Assembly: GCF_019279795.1 (NCBI RefSeq)
Contig: NC_056738.1
Span: forward strand, 474,791,287 to 474,855,286
From: Protopterus annectens
Taxonomy: Eukaryota; Chordata; Ceratodontiformes; Protopteridae
DNA: 64,000 nucleotides
Direction: 5' to 3'
The number at the start of each line of letters is the position of its first letter. The stretch's first letter is position 1. Position numbers and translations under genes: made by a program. Under the pieces are notes generated by a model that was not told where the DNA came from, made no database searches, and saw only the letters and a list, made by a program, of their open reading frames with translations. Of this stretch, positions 23,247 to 40,939 are shown one piece after another.

Positions 23247-25145
23247 CAATAAAACTACAGTTTCAAGTCAGTAACCACTCCCACGGGCAGGAAGCTGCTC
23301 AATGTTTTTCACTGCCACTGATCAACAGAGAGACTTTCCTTTAGCCCAAGCAAAAATGGCCTCACAGAAACTTACAAACAGTTCAAGAACAGCAAGCCTG
23401 TAACTGAACTTTTTAAATCTCAAAAAAGTGGGAAAAAAGCAAGATTATTTTTTTTTCAGAGATAGCAGAGGTTCACAAGTAATATCAAGTTATAACAGTG
23501 CAGTAAATGACCCCACACAAGAGTGCTAGGCCAAAGACAGAAAATATGCACGTTTTGAGAAAAAAACGATTTTAAAATTAAGTGCAAACAGGAAACTCAG
23601 TAAACAGCTTTTTGTTGTGCTCTAAATACAGTTACTAATGCAGAAATCAAGTTTAACAAGCCAGAAAATGCTCAAACTAGGCAACTATGCAGAAAAACTT
23701 AGCAAATAAACAGAGGAAAAATACTTAAAATCTCAAAAGTGGCTCCTTTCTTCTCTCAGCGTTTTCTCCTCTTGGTGGGTGCTTCACCAACAGCCAACAA
23801 GCCTGAAAAGATGCCAAAACCATGAGGCAACTAGGTTTTAAGAGAGGAAGATGAAGGAGTTTTGGAAATGACCCCTGTTGGTCAATAAAACTACAGTTTC
23901 AAGTCAGTAACCACTCCCACGGGGGGCAGGGAAGCTGCTCAATGTTTTTCACTGCCATTGATCAACAGAGAGACTTTCCTTTAGCCCAAGCAAAAATGGC
24001 CTCACAGAAACTTACAAACAGTTCAAGAACAGCAAGCCTGTAACTGAACTTTTTTAAATCTCAGAAAAGTGGGAAAAAGCAAGATTTTTTGTTTTTGTTT
24101 TTTCAGAGATAGCAGAGGTTCACAAGTAATATCAAGTTATAACAGTGCAGTAAATGACCCCACACAAGAGTGCTAGGCCAAAGACAGAAAATATGCAAAT
24201 TTTAAGAAAAAAACGATTTTAAAATTAAGTGCAAACAGGAAACTCAGTAAACAGCTTTTGGTTGTGCTTTAAATACAGCTACTAATGCATAAATCAAGTT
24301 TAACAAGCCAGAAAATGCTCAAACTAGGCAACTATGCAGAAAAACTTAGCAAATAAACAGAGGGAAAATACTTAAAATCTCAAAAGTGGCTCCTTTCTTC
24401 TTTCAGCGTTTTCTCCTCTTGGTGGGTGTTTCACCAACATCCAACAAGCCTGAAAAGACACCAAAACCACGAGGCAACTAGGTTTTAAGAGAGGAAGATG
24501 AAGGAGTTTTGGAAATGACCCCTGTTGGTCAATAAAACTACAGTTTCAAGTCAGTAACCACTCCACGGGCAGGGAAGCTGCTCAATGTTTTTCACTGCCA
24601 CTGATCAACAGAGAGACTTTCCTTTAGCCCAAGCAAAAATGGCCTCACAGAAACTTACAAACAGTTCAAGAACAGCAAGCCTGTAACTGAACTTTTTAAA
24701 TCTCAAAAAAGTGGGAAAAAGCAAGATTTTTTGTTTTTGTTTTTCACAGATAGCAGTGGTTAGTGCTAGGCCAAAGACAGAAAATATGCAAGTTTTGAGA
24801 AAAAAATGATTTTAAAATTAAGTGAAACAGGAAACTCAGTAAACAGCTTTTGGTTGTGCTCTAAATACAGCTACTAATGCAGAAATCAAGTTAAAAAAGC
24901 CGGAAAATGCTCAAACTAGGCAACTATGCAGAAAAACTTAGCAAATAAACAGAGGAAAAATACTTAAAATCTCAAAAGTGGCTCCTTTCTTCTCTCAGCA
25001 TTTTCTCCTCTTGGTGGGTGCTTCACCAACAGCCAACAAGCCTGAAAAGATGCCAAAACCACGAGGCAACTAGGTTTTATGAGAGGAAGATGAAGGAGTT
25101 TTGGAAATGACCCCTGTTGGTCAATAAAACTACAGTTTCAAGTTG
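23247..25145 (-). repeat. Tandem 5' monomers of CR1 copy D (about 636, 647 and 592 bases)
   Basis: The word CAATAAAACTACAGTTTCAA recurs at 23247, 23883, 24530 and 25122 (plus strand). The sequence between occurrences is nearly identical. The third monomer is shorter because about 50 bases around 24765 are missing. The array stops 24 bases into a fourth unit, directly at the 5' junction of the LINE. Arrays of 5' monomers are known as promoters in rodent L1; here they lie upstream of a CR1 ORF1. No reading frame crosses them. Confidence 0.85.
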
Positions 25146-28115
25146 TGTTCCTAGGAACCGATTGGGCTAATCTTTCCATAGGTGAGGGTCGGATGTAGGA
25201 GAAGGAGTGTAGGTAAGGCTGTGGAGGATAGGTAGGGTAGGATCACAGACATGACAGCATACAGGGTTGGTATATGACACATGTGGGGGATACACCCTGG
25301 ACAGGGATGGGTGTTTGGCATTCACAAGGCCATGGGAACAGTGGGATGGAGGTCCCCAGCCATGGGCAGCCACCACTGCACCTTAACAGATGCAAAGGAT
25401 GCAGTGCTGGAGGCTGTCTAGGAGGGGCAGCATCACCCAGTAAATGTGACTCTGCCCTTGAGCTTGCATATCTGGCTTCAGAACCTCTTAGTGAGCTCCC
25501 AACGCAACACGTCTGGGACCGCACAACAGCAGACATGTACCTGTCTGGTCCCGCTCCCAGGGGGGGACATGCTTCAACCTCAGTGGTGGTACCACCAGAA
25601 GGTGGTGCAGAGCCAACAGAGGCTGATGTCCAAGGCTGGGCCCCAGATGTGCCAGTGCCCGGTGCCATGGTCAGCTGAAGTGGGACAGAAGGTTCGGCTG
25701 GGACCTCCCAACCCATTCAACCTATGGTGTTGCAGTTTAAACCTGCATATGGCTTAGTGATAGGCACCAGCATACAGGATTACCTACAACAGTATGCGTA
25801 GATATCACCATCAACCCAACACAACAGATGGTATACATGCATATGTACTGCATATCATCTGTACAATGTGTAGCAGACATGTGACTGCAGCTATGAACAG
25901 TTACCTATTATTGGCTTGTCACAGGGAACCCCAGATAGTGTCTGTCATACCACTGTTTCTTGTGACACATGTCCAGTCAGGGATGTGATGGCAGTAACAC
26001 ATCCCTATCATCATGCACTGTCTGCAATCCTCACACTATGCTTCTGCTGTGCAAAGATGTGAGTTCAGTGTGTAACACAGGAAACAAATGGTTGCACACA
26101 CTGACCAGTTCACAGATGGCTCTACAGATGGGGGTCCCTCATGAACAGAGTACTGTCATGTCTGTATTAAAACATGCAGAATAGCCATTACCACACACAT
26201 GTTAAACAGGCAATAGTCTCAATGCAGCATAGCTGCACTTACATGCTGTAGTCATGTGTGGCACATCACCCTCCTGTCTTTAGGCTATTTCCCACTGTGT
26301 ATAATGGTTGAGGTGCATCCAGATATCATCTGTGATGCCGTGTCAAAACACCACATCCAGGTGCCACTCACAGTGGCTGTCATGGCCAAATACCAACATG
26401 CTTTCCCTAGATACTGTACTGTGTTTATCATACGGATGGCTATGGGAACACCATCACAGCTGTTCCACATGCTATCAGCTAGAGGAATACTGCAATAGAT
26501 GCAAAGGCCATCACCTGACCATGTCCATCACTTACAATACACATGCTGCTGCTGAGCAGGTGTACTCCTTCACATCCACCAGAGAGTGTGTGGGTGGGAC
26601 AGGCAAAGTACACCAGAGAAGGGCTTGGAGACTTAACCCTAAGCATTGTCTGCCACATGTCTAACAGTACAGGGGTCAAACCCCTGACTGACTACTCATT
26701 ACTATTACATGTGCATGACGTTACTACATATGCCACAAAGGAGACATGTTGCTGTGCTGTAAGAACATATATGCATGTAGGTGAGTGACATCTGCAACAG
26801 AGATATAGTAGACATACATTAGGTGTGGCACACATGGCTGCCCACGTGAACAGATGCCATTGTCACCACAACCACACTGTCTAAAGGACACACATTGACA
26901 CTCTTTGCCAGGGCCACAAATACACAACCAAGCTACTTAGTTTACCACACTGCAGTAATGCACAGGACAACATGCACCACAGCGGATATCTGGAGGTTCT
27001 ATGGGCTAGGGCATATGAAAGTGTTTGACATCTGTTGATATGCCAATGAGGGTTATACTGGGAGTGACTGTAGATGGGAGCATCATTACCCACATGCAGA
27101 CACAAGGTGCCAGTACTGGCATGCATGTATGCATTGCTTCATGGGTGTGTAGTGGCTGGCTGTGGAAGATGGCTGTACAAGGCTGGGTGAGGTGTAATCC
27201 TTGGCATTGCATCACCCGACAATGGTATGCAGTTCAGGAGTGTAGTGTTTACAATGTCCCACACAGATGGGTACTGCATGATCTGCCCTGACATCCTGGT
27301 TACCAATGTGTATGGCCATAGCTTTGCAATGCATGCCATGTCTGTGTTTGATCGTCTTTCACATGGACATTGCCTGGGATGTACATGTCCCACAATACTG
27401 CACAGTGACATGTACAGGTGTACCTGGTTTGGCAGGCACATGTTGTGTACACAGCCTTTTATCTATGCCAATACTGGCCTGGTGTGGCAAAACCTGCTTA
27501 TAGTGAGCAGGTTGACCCTGCACCTGCATTGATAGTATGATACAGGTATTCCATGGTGTCAGTGGCATGGGTCCATACAGGGCACATGTATATAGCACTG
27601 CATGGTCTCTGTGGATCACATTTGATGGCACCACATATGTTGCAGGCATCCAGTGTGGAACATAGTGAAGGCACAATGTCCACATATATGTGCTTATTGT
27701 ACCGCTGCACAGAGAGCCATGTCCTCTGCAGGCCACTGCATTTACACTATGCCTACTATCTGTCATCAATGTGCATGGTACTAGCAACATAGCGGGATAT
27801 CCTAGGCAAGTTTGTTTGTGCAGAACACATGGGTGCGGGACATATACCGGGTACTAGCAGGGTTGCATACTTTGTTCACCAGGCCTTTTGCCAGATGTAG
27901 GGGTATGGCTTTCCAACACAGTCCCATGGCTGACAGCTGTACTCCTCATGAGGTGGCCAATGTGCCATAAGACGGACACCATATAGGAAAACTACAAAAT
28001 CCGCTCTCCAACATGTTCAATGGTAAGACACTCACAGCCACTTCTACACAGGCTCTGACAGACAAACACATACATGCCATGTCCTGTATACAAACCCCTA
28101 CCTACCATATCACAC
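25146..28115. other. TG/CA-rich non-coding interior of the giant element
   Basis: No recognised gene. A 157-codon open frame on the minus strand at 25243-25716 is Pro/Ser/Gly-rich (PLQLTMAPGTGTSGAQP near its start), and the plus strand is also open here. Such composition occurs in linkers of Harbinger accessory proteins but is not diagnostic. CG dinucleotides are rare from about 25.8 kb on while TG and CA are abundant. Confidence 0.4.
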
Positions 28116-28279
28116 TGCAGCAATACGCTTTTAGGGCATGCGCTATGGCGAATACTGGGTTACAGCACACCTACAGGTGTATATCTAGGTGGGTGACAAC
28201 AGAAGGAATGACACTGGTGGTCATGTGATTTGTACAGAGAGTGCATACTCTACAAAGCACTGTACTTGTCTCACACAGG

Positions 28280-28355
<76 letters not shown>

Positions 28356-28573
28356 GCATGTCTGGTATTAGAACACTGACCTAAGTATGATAGCACACTA
28401 CAACATTACGCAGTTACAGAACACGCTACCCAGATTATTGTGTTACAGTACTCCCAGAGGTGTATTTCTAGGTGGGTGACATCATCAGCCTTGCCAAAGG
28501 TGGTTATAGGAATGGTATGGAGTGTGAGCAGGCTAAAAGCATTATTCAGTCCTTAGGCAGATGGGGACAAACC

Positions 28574-28639
<66 letters not shown>

Positions 28640-28851
28640 GCAAGTCTAGGATTAGAACACCAACCTAACTACTTTATTACACTACAGGATTATGGAGTTA
28701 CAGAATGCGCTACCAAGATTACTGGGACACAGCACTCCCAGAGGTGTATTTGTAGGTGGGTGACATCATCAGCCTTGCCAAAGGTGGTTTTAAGAATTTT
28801 ATGGAGTGTGAGCAGTCTAAAAGCATTATTCAGTCCTCAGCCAGATGGGGA

Positions 28852-28918
<67 letters not shown>

Positions 28919-29090
28919 GCACTTGGCAAGTCTGGGATTAGAACACCGACCTAACTATTTTATTACACTACAGCAATACACAGTTACAGAACACGCTACT
29001 GAGATTACTGGGACACAGCACTCCCAGAGGTGTATTTGTAGGTGGGAGACATCATCAGCCTTGCCAAAGGTGGGTATAAGAATTGGTGGG
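28116..29090. repeat. Four-unit tandem array, about 285-base period, each unit carrying (CA)n
   Basis: The word AGGTGTAT recurs near 28171, 28458, 28742 and 29028. Each of the first three units contains a CA tract (28282-28351, 28578-28636, 28855-28915) followed by CTTGGCA and GTCT. On the minus strand GTGTTCTAATCC in each spacer resembles a polymerase III B box with TGTAGTGTAATA-like A-box sequence, so the unit probably began as a tRNA-derived SINE with a (GT)n tail. The last unit lacks the CA tract. Confidence 0.8.
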
Positions 29091-33920
<4,830 letters not shown>

Positions 33921-33924
33921 TTAT

Positions 33925-36870
33925 TCATGCTCAGCACTTGTTCAGAACTTGTAAGCACTATGTAAGCTATTAATTACTATAGCACTCAATCTTCCTCATA
34001 TCCTAGAGGTAAACAGGTTTTGTACTTACTTTTCTCACTTGCTTAGAGTAAAATAGCTCTTGTACTCACTTTCTTCACTTATCTAGGGGAAATTAATTTT
34101 ATATTCAGGCATGTCAAGGGTCTGCTGCCAGCGTTCTCTCCTGTCTATCTGATGAATCTGGACAACTTGAGGCAATGTAGACATTGCCTCATGTACACAA
34201 ACAACCCTCTCCACCTACCACCCAACACTACAACCTGTGAGAGATGCACTTATCTAGCCAAACTGGAGGTAAAGCTCTCTCCAACCAAGACTGACCCTGA
34301 CAGTCATGTGGAGAAGGTAAACATTCGCACCACACCACACTCATCACATAGTCTCACTGAATCTACCCCACCATTAACTGGGAAAACTACTCGTGTACTA
34401 ACTCATTAGCTCAATGCTTTCTGGAATTCATAAACACCAATGCCCTGGATCAACTTATCCACACACCCACCAGGGGCAACAATATCCTAGACCTAGGCAT
34501 TACCAACATGAGTGACTGGTGATCCACACCTGAAGTCAACTCCTCGTTGGTCTGATCCGACCATAAGCTGAATACCCTTGATAGCCATATCCTGCCCCCA
34601 CCCCCCATTAAGGGAATCACAGTATAATATGTCTACAAAGCCAAATTCATGCTTCTTAAGACAGACATGGTGAACTTCATGACACTTATGTAGAAGGACA
34701 ATACAGTTACAACTGCTGAATCCTACACAATTGCACTTTATAAGCACTTACATGAGTGCATGGATCGTGGTATCCCAAACAGAACCAAGACACTATACTC
34801 CTCATTAAGGAAGCCAATCTGGTGGTCCCCTGCCATAAACAAACTGTACAACAGAAGGAAGACAGTGTTGCAAAAGAGAGTACAATCCCATGTGTGGAGG
34901 AGCTCCCTGGTCAGCCTCAGTAAGAAGGTGAGATCCCTTATAAGATCATCCAAAGCAAGCTTCAGAAACAAAAACGCCACTAATTCCAATGACAACCACA
35001 AAGCATTCTATAGCTATGTCAAATATCTCAATGTCAACACCCAGATCTGCTCTGAGTTACAACACAAAGGCATGAACATTACAGAACAAACTGATATTGC
35101 CAACATCCTGGCAGATAGGTTCAGTGCTACCTTTCCCCTCTCTCACCCCCTAAAGGGCCCATATCTATACAGGAAGAGTGCAGAGTCCCTGTAATCACAA
35201 CTATGCAGGTAAAAGCTGCACACTCTAAAGCCAATATCACAGCATCCATGGGACCGGACAATATCCCAGGCTGCATTTTACATGAACTTCAGAACGTACT
35301 GGCTTCCCACCTACACACCATGATCACCGATGTTACTCCTGAGCCACCTACACACCATGTTCAATAATAGCCTCGCATCGGGCTTTGAGCCCTCTGAATG
35401 GTGCACAAAGGTGGAACCACAATGGACCACATGACCTATTGCCCTATAGGTCTGACTAGCCTGGTCTGCAAGGTTATGGAGCACATCCTCATGGATCTCA
35501 GTCACAGAGACATTGGGTACCTCCAAACCTTTGACCCCTCCCAGTTTGGCTTTGTTAAGGGCAGACCATGCCTCCTAAACCTGGTGGACTTCTTAGAGAC
35601 AGTTATCAAGGCATTAGATGAGGGTAAGGAGGTCCACACAGCCTACCTTGATCTCTCAAAAGCTTTCAACACCATTCTCCATTCTGGCATTATCGACATA
35701 CCCATCCACCTGAACATTAACCCCTACGTCATGTGATGGTTTTCAAAGTGGCTCATGGACAGAACCCACACAGTGGGAGGTGCATACCCTAGGTCCGACT
35801 GTATACCAGTTATAAGTGGCATCCCCCAGGGCTCAGTCCTAAGACCCTTCATGTTCTGTATATACTTCTCTGACATACAGGCAAGCACAGGAGGGTTTGG
35901 CTGAAAAGGTTTGCAGATGACTGCAAACTAGGGGCCATAATTGTTTCCCCAGCTGATACAGACACCTTCCAGAAGGTTCGCACTGAACAGATAACTGGTG
36001 TCAATATCATGGCCTCAAGCTGAATGCCAAAAAGTGCATAGTCATCCCCTTTGGATATAACTAATTACCCATGGACTACCACATAGCTGCTAGTCCCCTA
36101 CATACAGTAAAAGTAATAAGGGATCTGGGAACCCCAGTAGATAGCAATCTCTCCTTCGATACCCATAATGATAAGGTGGTTAAAATATCCTTCTATGTGG
36201 CCCCCCTAATCTCTAATGGGTTCACATTCAGAACAAAGGAAGCCATTGTGCCTCTCTACTCATGACTTATTAGACCCATTAAAGGATACAACACCTCATT
36301 TTGGATGTACATTACAAGACAACTGCAACAGCTTGGAAGACCACAACAGTACCACACCAAGAGGATTACTGACCTCAAACAGATGACCTATGCAGCCCAA
36401 CCTAAGAAACTCCAGCTGCACTCGGTTGCATATCGCATACTCACAGGTTATCTCTGCTTGACATACAAGGCCCATGTCCAACCCAGTATTGCTGGATATA
36501 CTCCACCTAAACAGAAGCCCCTGAGAGCCACATGCTCTAGGGGTATACACCTAACCACAATGACTAGGATGTGCTGGACGGATAGATTCCTGACCCTGAG
36601 ACTCCCCATGCTTTGGAACATGATTCCAATGTACATCAGGCAGGGCCCCTCACTAGCACTCTTCAAGGGGAAACCTTGACAGGTGGATGTGAGACAGACA
36701 TGTACCCCGGGGAATCACTGCAGTGGCTCTGCTGGACAGAGGCACAGGGAACTAATGGCTCTGCTGTTCAGAGGCACAGGGAACTAACCTAAGGGGGTGG
36801 TGGAAGCCAACACACTCTAGCTAGGCTTATAAATACCCCTGGGCAGACAGCCTAGTACCTACCTTTGCAC
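33925..36870 (+). mobile_element. CR1-type LINE with internal deletion (copy E)
   Basis: Begins in the family leader (CTCAGCACTTGT) and contains the ORF1 start with CRHC and CERC pairs (34152-34350). At about 34358 it jumps directly into the endonuclease at YPTINWENYS. Compared with copy D about 1.15 kb is missing, including the whole esterase and the endonuclease N-terminus. It ends with the family 3' hairpin near 36830-36855. Confidence 0.9.
34361..36755 (+). pseudogene. CR1 ORF2 remnant, heavily decayed
   Basis: Readable blocks: FINTNALDQL, LPNRTKTL-like linker, PIGLTSLVCKVMEHILMDL, QFGFVKGRPCLLNLVDFLE, AYLDLSKAFNTILHSG (the first catalytic Asp of the family is retained as D in YLDL), a frame-shifted FADDCKL near 35910 and the C-terminal RPHNNTI/LRLPMLWN region near 36600. 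Many changes are C to T or G to A (for example an ACA-AGA pair read as ATG-TGA near 35733). The copy is older than D, or decayed faster. Confidence 0.82.
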
Positions 36871-38633
36871 GTACTACATGTCTTATGTGCATGGATAGTT
36901 AACTAGTTCTTCCATTTTACTTTGCTATCATGCTGATAAACTGTCAGGTGACTACAAGTCATATGTATCCTGTTATTGTGTACTGTAAATGCTAATAGAC
37001 ATAACTAATGTTTGCCTAACATAACAGTAATGCTATATAACTTGTAATACATATCTGCCTGCCTACAAATACTGTACATTACACAATTATTGGCACAATA
37101 TCCCACAATGCAAATCATAATTGCACAGTGGGCCAACCTTCGACATGTTATTCTCAGTAATACACCCATACATATGCCTACTGTTACAATATATCAACAT
37201 ATACTATCCCCTGTTATAGCACATACTTGTTGGACCAGCCCTGCCACTGACAGCGACTGGTGAGGAAAATTTGGGTTCAAACCCCTTATATAGCATCCCT
37301 TGTGGTATACGTGGTGTTTGCCTTGTGATCTACAGCAGTACACACATAAATACTACAAGAGTTACTATGCTCAACAATACATCACTACAAGATAACTGTT
37401 TCCACTATATGGATTGCGTACACTTTAAATATTACAGAACAGGTACTACATACGCAGATGTACTGAGTGTTCTGCATACCTTATTAGCAACCCGAGGTGT
37501 CGTTAACTGTTAATTCAATCCTTTTCAGTTTGTGTTTCAATCTTCTTTGTAATGTTCTGCTGGTATATACAGATGGTTTGAATGTGTGATAAGCCATCCT
37601 TTTATAGTTAAATATCGGTAACGTGCGATTCTGACCAACAATTGCTGTTCCAAAGTAGTTAATTAGATGCACATCAGCTGTGCAGCTACTCCATTAGCCA
37701 ATACCATGGCAACAGTAGTGTATAACTGAGTACTCCACTTGGGCATTGTCTGTTTGCCTTACTTTCAAGAAGATGACCTGGATGTGTTGTTTGTGATGTA
37801 TTTCAACCGCTATATGGAGACAGACAGAGATATATTAGCTTCATGACTCCCGTCGATTGTGTGTAATGGCTAGAAGATGTTGTTCTACATGTGAGTACAG
37901 CTGTTATATTTCAGAACATTGCTACTTATGCAGGGTTTGTTTGTACCTGATACTTCTGCAGATGCTTCAGTCTGGCAAGGATGTTTTGGCAGCTCAAGGC
38001 TGTATGTCTATGCATGAACTGTTAGGTGGTTTACAGTGTGCTCACCAGACATCCTTGGTTTGGTGTACATGTTTATCATACTGTGCTGTTAATCAGTAAT
38101 TGGTAACACTTCCTGGTGTACACACAACACTCTGAAACAGGATTAGTGCAAATAAACCCTGTAACATCAGCAGCTGTTCCATTGTATAACAGCAACTATT
38201 TCACATAAGGCCATGTTAGTGTGTCTCTGACAAGGTATGTTAAGGCTTCTGCAGATGTCATACAGTGAGTGAATGATTTGTGATGTTATTACAGTTTGTA
38301 TTGTAATTTGTTTGGGTGTGGGGGTGATGTTGGTGGGTGTACATAGCAGATGCAGGTGTGTAGGAACTGCTTTTATACATAATAAATATGTGCATGAGGG
38401 TTCCTTCCCTATTTGAACGCCTATCCTTTAGTGGACTAATAGTATGGTAATTGCAGGCTGATTCATTAAGGCACTGTTAATTGGTTCCTGTATAGCATGC
38501 AGGTGATGTTAGTCCTTGAATCCTTTCGGCAATACATTTGAATGTAATAAAGTGTTGCTGCATGAAAGCTGTGTATTTCTGTCATAGATATTTGCAGTCA
38601 TTGGAGTTGTGTTGGTGACTGACCCTCTTTGGC
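36871..38633. other. Non-coding interior, no gene seen
   Basis: GGGTTCAAACCCC at about 37272-37284 is a good B-box match, but I could not place a matching A box, so a tRNA-derived SINE is only possible. The 80-codon Cys-rich frame at 37857-38099 resembles nothing known. Confidence 0.4.
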
Positions 38634-38974
38634 TAGGGTTGCCACCTTTTTAAATGGCCATAGTTGGACATTTTTGGGACACACATCAGATTTTACAGGC
38701 CGACACAAACCCACGGTCAGTACAAGGGCTAGAAATTTCCTTTTTTTGCCTAAATATAAGCTTATTCTTGTAGCAGTTTAGTTGATTATCCTGTTTCTTG
38801 TAACGTAGGTATTTTAGATACAGAAAGAGCTATTGTATGCAACTATTACATTACATATGGGACATAATTATGTCCTACAATCTCAGGACATTTGCCACGT
38901 TTAATATTTTTGGTCAGGACACAACTGCCCAAAGAGGGACTGTCCCTCGCAAAGTGGGACAGATGGTAACCCTA
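38634..38974 (-). mobile_element. hAT-type MITE, copy 6
   Basis: Reverse orientation: TAGGGTTGCCACCT at the left, GGTAACCCTA at the right. The flanks TCTTTGGC and TCATTGTC agree at 6 of 8 bases. Same 341-base length as copy 2. Confidence 0.87.
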
Positions 38975-39768
38975 TCATTGTCTCATGTCCATAGCACATA
39001 TTTGTAATAGTGTATAGGTATATACTCTCCATATCCTTTGTTCATAAAGTTTGGTCGTGGTGGAATGTGTGATTGCTATGGTCCATGTTATACTCATATA
39101 TGAACACTTCAACCACTGTATACGGGATACCTATGAAATCCCAAAACCACACAATCCCGACACCCACAGTACCGGGCCCAGACTCCTATACCCAGCATTA
39201 CCGACAGCGACAGTTACTACAAACATGGAACACACACACGCACACACAGACACACTGCTACCCACCACATCCAAACAAACCATCCTACACAACGTTTGAG
39301 CAGATGGGCAAGTCCTCCTACATCCCCCATGTGGATGTCTGCTCCCCCCACACCCCCCCACTTTAATATTCTACCTCCTAAATTGCACAAACAGATGCAC
39401 AAAGCAAACCCACACCCACACATTACTGTCCCCCAGGAACACACACCACACTCAAAACACATACTTACACACACTGCATCCCTCTGAAACACACTTAAAC
39501 ACAGTAACCTACCTGAACCACAACACCAGAAGTACTGACTAAATGTCCCTTAACATCAGGATTTTAAACCTCGTGCTTCGGTGTTTCAATACTGTGGTCT
39601 TTCGGACTTTAAGCCCCGTGATTACGCGCGTCAGTATGTCAAGCAGTCGGTATTTGGTAGGTATCCCATTTATATGCACCTCCATGGTTATGTAGATGTT
39701 GTTAACCTATCTATATATCTACATATATATGTATATCCCCATATATGGACATATATCTCTTTCTCTCC

Positions 39769-39813
<45 letters not shown>

Positions 39814-40370
39814 GCATACACCTATCATTGGGTACATGCCGGTTTGTCCTATTTCCACACATTCCTACCTTTTGTGTTTTAACCTGTCAGTATACACAAC
39901 TGCCATTGATACATCTCAGGTAGCTTAGTGGTAGGTCATTGTAAAGATTGTGTACATGGTTGCGTGTTCTAATCCTGGCAGTGGTGATTTTACCTCTTAG
40001 AGCAGGCACTGGTAGTGCAAGGGTGATTAATGCACATTTCAGCGGTTGTGTGTTCCAAATGTTTATTATTCTGTGGAATACTACCTATATATGCAAGCTG
40101 TGGTTAAGGTATACTATGTAACATGTAAATCATTTCTGACTTTAGTGGGATTTGAACCAGGACTGCACAGATGTTATGCAAATGCTGTCGCCATTACACT
40201 ATTGACATTGACGTTCCTTCTGCCTATTTCCTATGTCCATGAATCGTATGTGTAAGCTTGGCTACACTATAGGCGGAGCCACCCACACCCAGTGAGCTTC
40301 TCGAAATACCGACATAACACATGAATTGAGAGACTATACATTAACATCCTAACTACATTTGGCATAGCCA
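38975..40370. other. Non-coding interior with two tRNA-like SINE pieces
   Basis: At 39918-39985 (plus) GTAGCTTAGTGGTAGGTCAT resembles an A box and GCGTGTTCTAATCC a B box. At 40147-40215 (minus) TAGTGTAATGGCGACAGCAT and GGTTCAAATCC are strong A and B boxes. CT and TA repeats lie at 39764-39812. No gene seen. Confidence 0.55.
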
Positions 40371-40750
40371 CTCATTGATACACTTCAGGGGAAACCTTGA
40401 TGCGTGACTGGCCAACAGTATATCCATCCCTGGGATCATGTGTCCAGACACATACAGCCAGGGTGTGGGGGAGCCACTCCAGTTCTACAGCTGCAAGACC
40501 TGTTGGGGAAATTGAATGCTGTTGGTTTGTCATCTTAACATGCCCTTTTGAGATCATTATGTGCCCCTATCAACCTACAACACACCAGTCTTCAACAGCT
40601 TCCAGCAACTCTGCCTGGAATCACTTCATTGGCTATGCTTGACAGAGGCTCAGTTACTTCATCAATGGTGCAGGTAAAGCCACCACACTGTAGCTATGCT
40701 TCTAAATGCCCTTGGGCAGATAGCCTACTACCTATCTGTGAACCTCTACA
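40371..40750 (+). mobile_element. CR1 3'-end fragment (copy F)
   Basis: Begins with the ORF2 end (ACACTTCAGGGGAAACCTTGA), resumes at TGACAGAGGCTCAG and has the 3' hairpin region at about 40690-40735. About 210 bases between the two parts do not match the other copies and may be a small insertion. Confidence 0.7.
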
Positions 40751-40939
40751 GTGCAGGCCATCTCCATCATCATATGTGATTATACAGAGTTTTCTGATCA
40801 CAATATACATTGTACATTCACCATGTAGTCAGACAACAGTTAAGTACAGCAATAGTACACAGACTACTGATACATAATCACACCAAAAGCCTATCTTAGA
40901 AGCTAGTGGACATGTATAGGTTTCAGGCTTTGTACTGCT

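Larger units (their letters stand above)
18983..25145 (-). mobile_element. Near full-length CR1-type LINE with tandem 5' monomers (copy D)
   Basis: On the minus strand this has a 5' region of three tandem monomers (25145 down to 23247), a 0.4-kb leader, ORF1 (22843-21876), ORF2 (21847-19086) and the 3' end with the family hairpin (18990-19050). It is the most complete copy in the window and the reference for the others. No target-site duplication was recognised. It interrupts the interior of the giant element, so it is younger than that element or inserted while it was in residence. Confidence 0.92.

Noticed and set aside
28116..29090. CRISPR-like array
   Set aside because: The repeat unit is 285 bases with microsatellites and no short repeat/unique spacer pattern, and the DNA is vertebrate.
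37857..38099. Cys-rich 80-codon frame, possible zinc finger
   Set aside because: Cys spacing fits no finger I know and the surrounding DNA is TG-rich, which generates Cys codons by chance.
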